Shown in pieces: positions 60,194 through 64,000 of a DNA stretch of 64,000 bases. The stretch's first letter is position 1. Every line of letters starts with the position of its first letter. Location of the stretch: positions 4,030,001-4,094,000 of the forward strand of contig NZ_CP062159.1 of assembly GCF_014844035.1 (NCBI RefSeq). Direction: 5' to 3'. Position numbers and translations under genes: made by a program. The notes under the pieces are model-generated. The model searched no databases. It saw only the letters and a program-made list of their open reading frames with translations, and was not told the DNA's origin. Source of the DNA: Flavobacterium sp. MDT1-60. GTDB taxonomy: Bacteria > Bacteroidota > Bacteroidia > Flavobacteriales > Flavobacteriaceae.

Positions 60194-60949
60194 CTATTCT
60201 TTCTTGGATTTATTTGAAGTTTTCGAAACATTATATTCCTGAACTAATTTCAAAGTATGCTTTAAAGAAGTCAGGTCTTTCCAATCATCATGACCGGTTA
60301 TGATATATTTAGGGCTCTTAAATTTAGATTGTACTTTTTTAATGGATTTCTCCCACTCCTTTACATCTGCATCACCCAAATATCCTAAATCTTTTGCTTC
60401 TGCGCTCTTGATAAAACAACCTCCATAAAGCACTTTTTCTTTTTCAAACCAAACTACAATATTATCCGGCGCATGCCCTTTTCCCGGATAATAAACCTCA
60501 AAAGAATGCTGTCCAACTGTAAATGTAGTATCATTGGAAATTACAAATTCAGCTCTTTTTTCGTTCTTCTCCTTAAGGATTTGATCTGTAGTTTTTATGG
60601 TGTAAGTCTTAATTCCTTTTTGTCTGTAAAAATCTAATCCTCCTGCACGATCCTCATGAGAATGCGTTGCAAAACACATAATGACTTCTTTGTTATACCT
60701 CTTTTTTATAGTATCTAACAATGGCTGAAACTGCGTTTGATCCCAAGGTGCATCAAACAAAACAACACCCTTATTTGTAACAAGATACATGGCATTGGCA
60801 GAAATCAAAGTTCCTTTATAATCATGAAATGTTTTATAAACATAAAAGTCACCTGTAAGATGACTTATTTGTAATAGCGAATTCTTAGATTGTCCAAAAC
60901 TATTGGATAGTATTGCTAAGAATAAAATTATTGACGCAAATCTTCGCAT
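60194..60949 (-). CDS. Class B1 metallo-beta-lactamase
   Basis: Hydrolyses beta-lactams with two zinc ions. All ligands are present: His-x-His-x-Asp in THSHEDRAGG, the third His in GKGHAPDNIVVW, Cys in LYGGCFIKS and the final His in ITGHDDW. The signal peptide MRRFASIILFLAILSNSFG marks the ATG at 60949; an in-frame start at 61015 would hide it. 251 residues, similar to chromosomal enzymes of flavobacteria such as the JOHN and IND groups. Periplasmic. It follows the DUF2147 gene by 7 bases. Confidence 0.93.
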   Translation of the reverse strand: MRRFASIILFLAILSNSFGQSKNSLLQISHLTGDFYVYKTFHDYKGTLISANAMYLVTNKGVVLFDAPWDQTQFQPLLDTIKKRYNKEVIMCFATHSHEDRAGGLDFYRQKGIKTYTIKTTDQILKEKNEKRAEFVISNDTTFTVGQHSFEVYYPGKGHAPDNIVVWFEKEKVLYGGCFIKSAEAKDLGYLGDADVKEWEKSIKKVQSKFKSPKYIITGHDDWKDLTSLKHTLKLVQEYNVSKTSNKSKKE

Positions 60950-60956
60950 ATTTATT

Positions 60957-61385
60957 TTATTTCGCTCGTGTCCAATATTGTGTTCTTCCCATAATAGAAA
61001 TCCCAACGTAACCACGAAGTTTTAATTTATCAGCAGATTCTAACTCAATATAACATTTGTATTTTTTACCATTTGTAGGATCCAAAATTGTTCCTCCGTT
61101 ATATTCAGAACCATCTTTTTTAAGTCCGTTAATGATAACCATTCCTAAAATTGGTTTGTTTTTTTCGGCGCCTTCACATTTAACGCACACATCCTTTTTA
61201 TGATCGGCACGAAGTATCTCTACCACTTTACCGTATATCTTACCCGATTTTTCGTAAACCTCTACAACCGATTTTGCCTCGCCAGTTTCATCATCAATTG
61301 TTTTCCATTTTCCAATGACACTTTGCGCCTGAATAGTGCTTATTGTTAGAAAAAAAACACCAATTGCTAACATCCAATTTTTCAT
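60957..61385 (-). CDS. DUF2147 secreted protein
   Basis: 142 residues with a signal peptide (MKNWMLAIGVFFLTISTIQAQ) and the DUF2147 pattern: VIGKWKTIDDETGEAKSVVEV, KCEGAEKNKPILGMVII and the closing LRGYVGISIMGRTQYWTR. Function unknown; periplasmic. It sits between brkB and the beta-lactamase gene with gaps of 1 and 7 bases. Confidence 0.9.
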   Translation of the reverse strand: MKNWMLAIGVFFLTISTIQAQSVIGKWKTIDDETGEAKSVVEVYEKSGKIYGKVVEILRADHKKDVCVKCEGAEKNKPILGMVIINGLKKDGSEYNGGTILDPTNGKKYKCYIELESADKLKLRGYVGISIMGRTQYWTRAK

Positions 61386-61386
61386 A

Positions 61387-62310
61387 CTATTTATTTTTTT
61401 TTTGTTTTAATTTTCTGATAGAAGCATTCAATTCGAACCCTAAAAGCAGAATCATACAGTTAATCCAAATGTAAAACATTAGAATTAATAATGTCCCAAT
61501 AGAACCATAAAGTTCGTTATATTTTGAGAATTTTATAACCCAAATCCCAAAAAAGAACGAAGATATAACAATTAGAATGGTTGTAAAAACAGATCCAATG
61601 CTGATAAATGGTACTTTACTATACTGTTTTGTACCATAACGCAGTAATATTGAAGATGTTATCAAAATCATTAAAATAACAAACAAATATCGTCCTAAAA
61701 TAATGAGCGGAATACGATCACTCAACACATCCTGAATGATTGTTTTTTGAATAAACACCTCAAAAACGACAATTGTGGCCACCGTTACAAACAATATAAT
61801 TGTCATTACAAGTGAAATCGCTAATGCAACCAAGTATTGACTAAAGAAACCACGTTTATCAAAAACATGTTTCGAAGATTCAAAACCACTCAAGATTCCA
61901 TTAATACCATTTGACATCAAAAAAATTGAAAGTAAAAATCCTGATGAAAGTAATCCAGAGTGACTATTATTCAAAATATCACTGATAATTTTACTAATTG
62001 CATCGTAAGTATTTGGTGGAACTCCCTGCTGAACAAACTGCAGAAAATCATCCTGAAAACCTTCAATTGGAATATAAGGAATCAAGTTCAAAATAAACAA
62101 TGCAAAAGGAAACAGCGCCATAAAAAAACTAAACGAAACAGCACTCGCATGATACGAAAATGCTCCTTCGAGAATTCCGAGCGTATACATTTCGAGCAAA
62201 TCGTATAACGAGAATCCTTCTAACCAAGGCAATTTTATTTTCTTTAAAAGCCGGGCTAACGAACGTACAACGGGTACTTTTTCAATCCGATCTTCTATCT
62301 CTTGAGACAT
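61387..62310 (-). CDS. YihY/BrkB family membrane protein
   Basis: 307 residues with about six transmembrane helices. Family features are FSYHASAVSFSFFMALFPF near the N-terminus and GTLLILMFYIWINCMILLLG near the C-terminus. Inner membrane; exact function uncertain despite the historical name linking it to ribonuclease BN or transport. It lies 53 bases after nadC. Confidence 0.9.
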   Translation of the reverse strand: MSQEIEDRIEKVPVVRSLARLLKKIKLPWLEGFSLYDLLEMYTLGILEGAFSYHASAVSFSFFMALFPFALFILNLIPYIPIEGFQDDFLQFVQQGVPPNTYDAISKIISDILNNSHSGLLSSGFLLSIFLMSNGINGILSGFESSKHVFDKRGFFSQYLVALAISLVMTIILFVTVATIVVFEVFIQKTIIQDVLSDRIPLIILGRYLFVILMILITSSILLRYGTKQYSKVPFISIGSVFTTILIVISSFFFGIWVIKFSKYNELYGSIGTLLILMFYIWINCMILLLGFELNASIRKLKQKKNK

Positions 62311-62363
62311 ATAATTATTTTAGATTTTAGATTACAAACTCATAACTTATAACTCAAAACTTT

Positions 62364-63221
62364 TTAAAAAGCTTTCAAGCTCAAATCCATGTTATAAATC
62401 GAATGCGTCAAAGCCCCGGATGAAATATAATTTACACCACAAAGACCATATTCGCGAATGGTTTTTTCGTTGATATTTCCAGATGATTCTGTTTGGCATT
62501 TTTTACCGATTAACGCTACAGCCGTTTTAGTGTCTTCATAATTAAAGTTATCAATCAGGATTCTGTGAACACCGTCGCTTAACAGGATTTCACGGATTTC
62601 ATCCAAATTTCTGGCCTCCACAATAATCTTTAAATCTAAGCTATTAGCTTTCAAAAACTCTTTTGTCTTCTTTATGGCAAGTGTAATTCCGCCAGCAAAA
62701 TCGATATGATTGTCTTTCAGCATTATCATATCATACAAGGCATAACGATGATTTTCGCCTCCTCCTATTTTCACGGCCCATTTTTCAGCGACTCTAAAGT
62801 TTGGTGTTGTTTTACGAGTATCTAATATTTTAGTGCCAGTTCCTTCTAAAAGTTGCATCAATTGACTGGTTTTTGTAGCAATTGCAGACATACGTTGCAT
62901 GGTATTCAAAACCACTCTTTCGGACTTTAAAATAGACTGTGAACTTCCTGAAACTTCAAAAACCACATCGCCATATTCTACATGTGTTCCATCTTCTATA
63001 AAAGTTTTCACTTTTAATTTTGGATCAACAAATTCAAAAATCATTTTTGCCAATACAACACCGGCAATAATTCCCTGATCTTTTACCAATAATTTAGCTT
63101 GTCCGTGTGCTGTATCAGGAATACAGGCTAATGAACTATAATCTCCCGGACCTACATCTTCTCGAATTGCATTGCTGATCAATAGTTGTAATTCGGTTTG
63201 AAATTGTGCTTCGCTAATCAT
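62364..63221 (-). CDS. nadC: Nicotinate-nucleotide pyrophosphorylase (carboxylating)
   Basis: Converts quinolinate and PRPP to nicotinate mononucleotide in de novo NAD synthesis. Family motifs: LDTRKTTPNFRVAEKWAV, GGGENHRYALYDMIMLKDNH and ESSGNINEKTIREYG; LVKDQGIIAGV near the N-terminus. 285 residues is typical. Cytoplasmic. First gene of a minus-strand run nadC-brkB-DUF2147-blaB1. Confidence 0.96.
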   Translation of the reverse strand: MISEAQFQTELQLLISNAIREDVGPGDYSSLACIPDTAHGQAKLLVKDQGIIAGVVLAKMIFEFVDPKLKVKTFIEDGTHVEYGDVVFEVSGSSQSILKSERVVLNTMQRMSAIATKTSQLMQLLEGTGTKILDTRKTTPNFRVAEKWAVKIGGGENHRYALYDMIMLKDNHIDFAGGITLAIKKTKEFLKANSLDLKIIVEARNLDEIREILLSDGVHRILIDNFNYEDTKTAVALIGKKCQTESSGNINEKTIREYGLCGVNYISSGALTHSIYNMDLSLKAF

Positions 63222-63324
63222 TTTTCTTAAATTTTATAAGATGCTAAAGTAGGACATATTTTGTGGATTTAAAAGCTCTTTTAACACGAAAAGTCAATTA
63301 CTATCTTAATTATCTCTTTTTTTT

Positions 63325-63386
63325 ACCATTAAGATATTAAGAAAAATTAAGCTTTTCTCCTTACTGAAACTTAATATCTTAATGGT
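63325..63386. repeat. 17-bp perfect inverted repeat between nadC and the alkylation-repair gene
   Basis: Arms 63325-63341 (ACCATTAAGATATTAAG) and 63370-63386 are exact complements around a 28-base interval. Located between divergent genes, so it is not a terminator. The TAAG-every-8-bases content resembles the tandem octamers at 94-125. Confidence 0.7.
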
Positions 63387-63459
63387 TTAAATATTTTTAT
63401 TTTTTGTTCGTCACTAATAAGTAACATTAAATATCTTTGAGGTTCATTCAAACAAAATC

Positions 63460-64000
63460 ATGGGCTTAATTAAAGATATTTACTCGGTTTCCTTTTACGA
63501 AAAATTTGGTCAGGCTGTGGCCGAAGTACATCCAGACTTCAACAAACAAAAATTTATTGAAGCGATTTACGAAGGCGATTTTGCCCAAAAAGAATGGAAA
63601 GACCGCATGAAGCATACAACAGTTGTTTTGCATCAATTTATGCCTGCGAATTTTTCCGAAGCTGTTGCTTTAATTGATAAAATTATTAAAAATCTGAAGA
63701 AAAACAGTTTTACCGATGGTAATCTGGCCTTTATTTTCTTTGCCGATTATATCGAAAAGTACGGTTTAGACGATTTTAAAACCTCAACGAAAGCTTTTGT
63801 TTCAATAACTCAATTTATTAGTTGTGAATTTGCCGTTCGTCCTTTCATTTTAAAATATAAAGAAAAGATGATTGATGAAATGGTAAAATGGTCTTTACAC
63901 GAAAATCATCATGTTCGTAGGTTGTCCAGCGAAGGTTCCCGACCGAGGTTACCGTGGGCAATGGCGATTCCGTTTTTAAAGAAAGATCCAACTTCTATTC
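63460..64000 (+). CDS. DNA alkylation repair protein (AlkC/AlkD-like), cut by the window edge
   Basis: An open frame runs from the ATG at 63460 to the end of the window, giving 180 residues. It starts MGLIKDIYSVSFYEKFGQAV and contains SLHENHHVRRLSSEGSRP followed by RLPWAMAIPFLKKDP, the signature of the HEAT-repeat alkylpurine glycosylase-like family (COG4335, AlkC type). A -7 box TATCTTTG (63432-63439) lies 20 bases upstream. The C-terminal part is missing because of the window end, not a mutation. Confidence 0.9.
   Translation, partial: MGLIKDIYSVSFYEKFGQAVAEVHPDFNKQKFIEAIYEGDFAQKEWKDRMKHTTVVLHQFMPANFSEAVALIDKIIKNLKKNSFTDGNLAFIFFADYIEKYGLDDFKTSTKAFVSITQFISCEFAVRPFILKYKEKMIDEMVKWSLHENHHVRRLSSEGSRPRLPWAMAIPFLKKDPTSI

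Noticed and set aside
63325..63386. Inverted repeat considered as a terminator
   Set aside because: It lies between divergent genes, so no transcript from an annotated gene would end there, and the 28-base interval and missing T tract do not fit.

Overview
The window reads as a chromosome segment from a Flavobacterium-like member of the Bacteroidota. The evidence is low GC content, promoters of the TTG-N17-23-TAnnTTTG type, a giant type IX secreted adhesin with PorP/SprF and OmpA partners, an Oar-like TonB-dependent receptor, family-specific proteins (DUF4835, DUF3575, VF530), a FabV reductase and a flavobacterial-type class B1 metallo-beta-lactamase. No rRNA, tRNA, CRISPR array, prophage or insertion sequence was recognised.

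Layout. Positions 1-13600 hold mixed single genes: a secreted M1 peptidase, an aldose epimerase, a GNAT acetyltransferase, a frameshifted outer-membrane protein, smpB, a lipoprotein, an HTH protein with a degenerate Fic domain, pcm, a Gfo/Idh/MocA oxidoreductase, a 3-hydroxyacyl-CoA dehydrogenase, a YggS-type protein and an exonuclease/GIY-YIG fusion. Positions 13600-16400 hold a K+ channel, miaA and an acyl-ACP thioesterase. Positions 16400-19300 hold a minus-strand cassette rtcB-prfH-TPR (RNA ligase, release-factor homologue and a translationally overlapped TPR protein), preceded by an inverted-repeat operator candidate and by a small independent transcription unit with its own promoter and terminator. 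Positions 19600-23600 hold GT2-coaE-histidine kinase-response regulator. Positions 23700-31600 hold fabV and the housekeeping run recN-DUF4835-coaBC-rpoZ-bamD-dapA. Positions 31600-36000 hold a 5'-nucleotidase split into two secreted proteins, a membrane protein and ligA.

Positions 36200-49900 are one surface-structure operon: a 3569-residue adhesin followed by PorP/SprF-like and OmpA-like genes. The adhesin carries ten near-identical 82-residue repeats, six related divergent ones and five copies of an unnamed module of about 155 residues. A 1.2 kb AT-rich gene-free stretch lies upstream of it and contains a 25-bp direct repeat. Positions 51100-64000 hold a TonB-dependent receptor, the rpsF-rpsR-rplI operon, a LytTR regulator, priA, a VapBC-type toxin-antitoxin pair, nadC-brkB-DUF2147-blaB1, and the start of a DNA-alkylation-repair gene that runs off the right edge.

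How the genes connect: smpB and rtcB-prfH both concern stalled or damaged ribosomes. coaBC and coaE are both coenzyme A biosynthesis genes. The adhesin, PorP/SprF-like and OmpA-like proteins form a type IX secretion and attachment set. The strongest candidates for new biology are the rtcB-prfH-TPR cassette with its small upstream transcription unit, the Fic-like regulator that has lost both catalytic and autoinhibitory residues, and the unnamed adhesin module.
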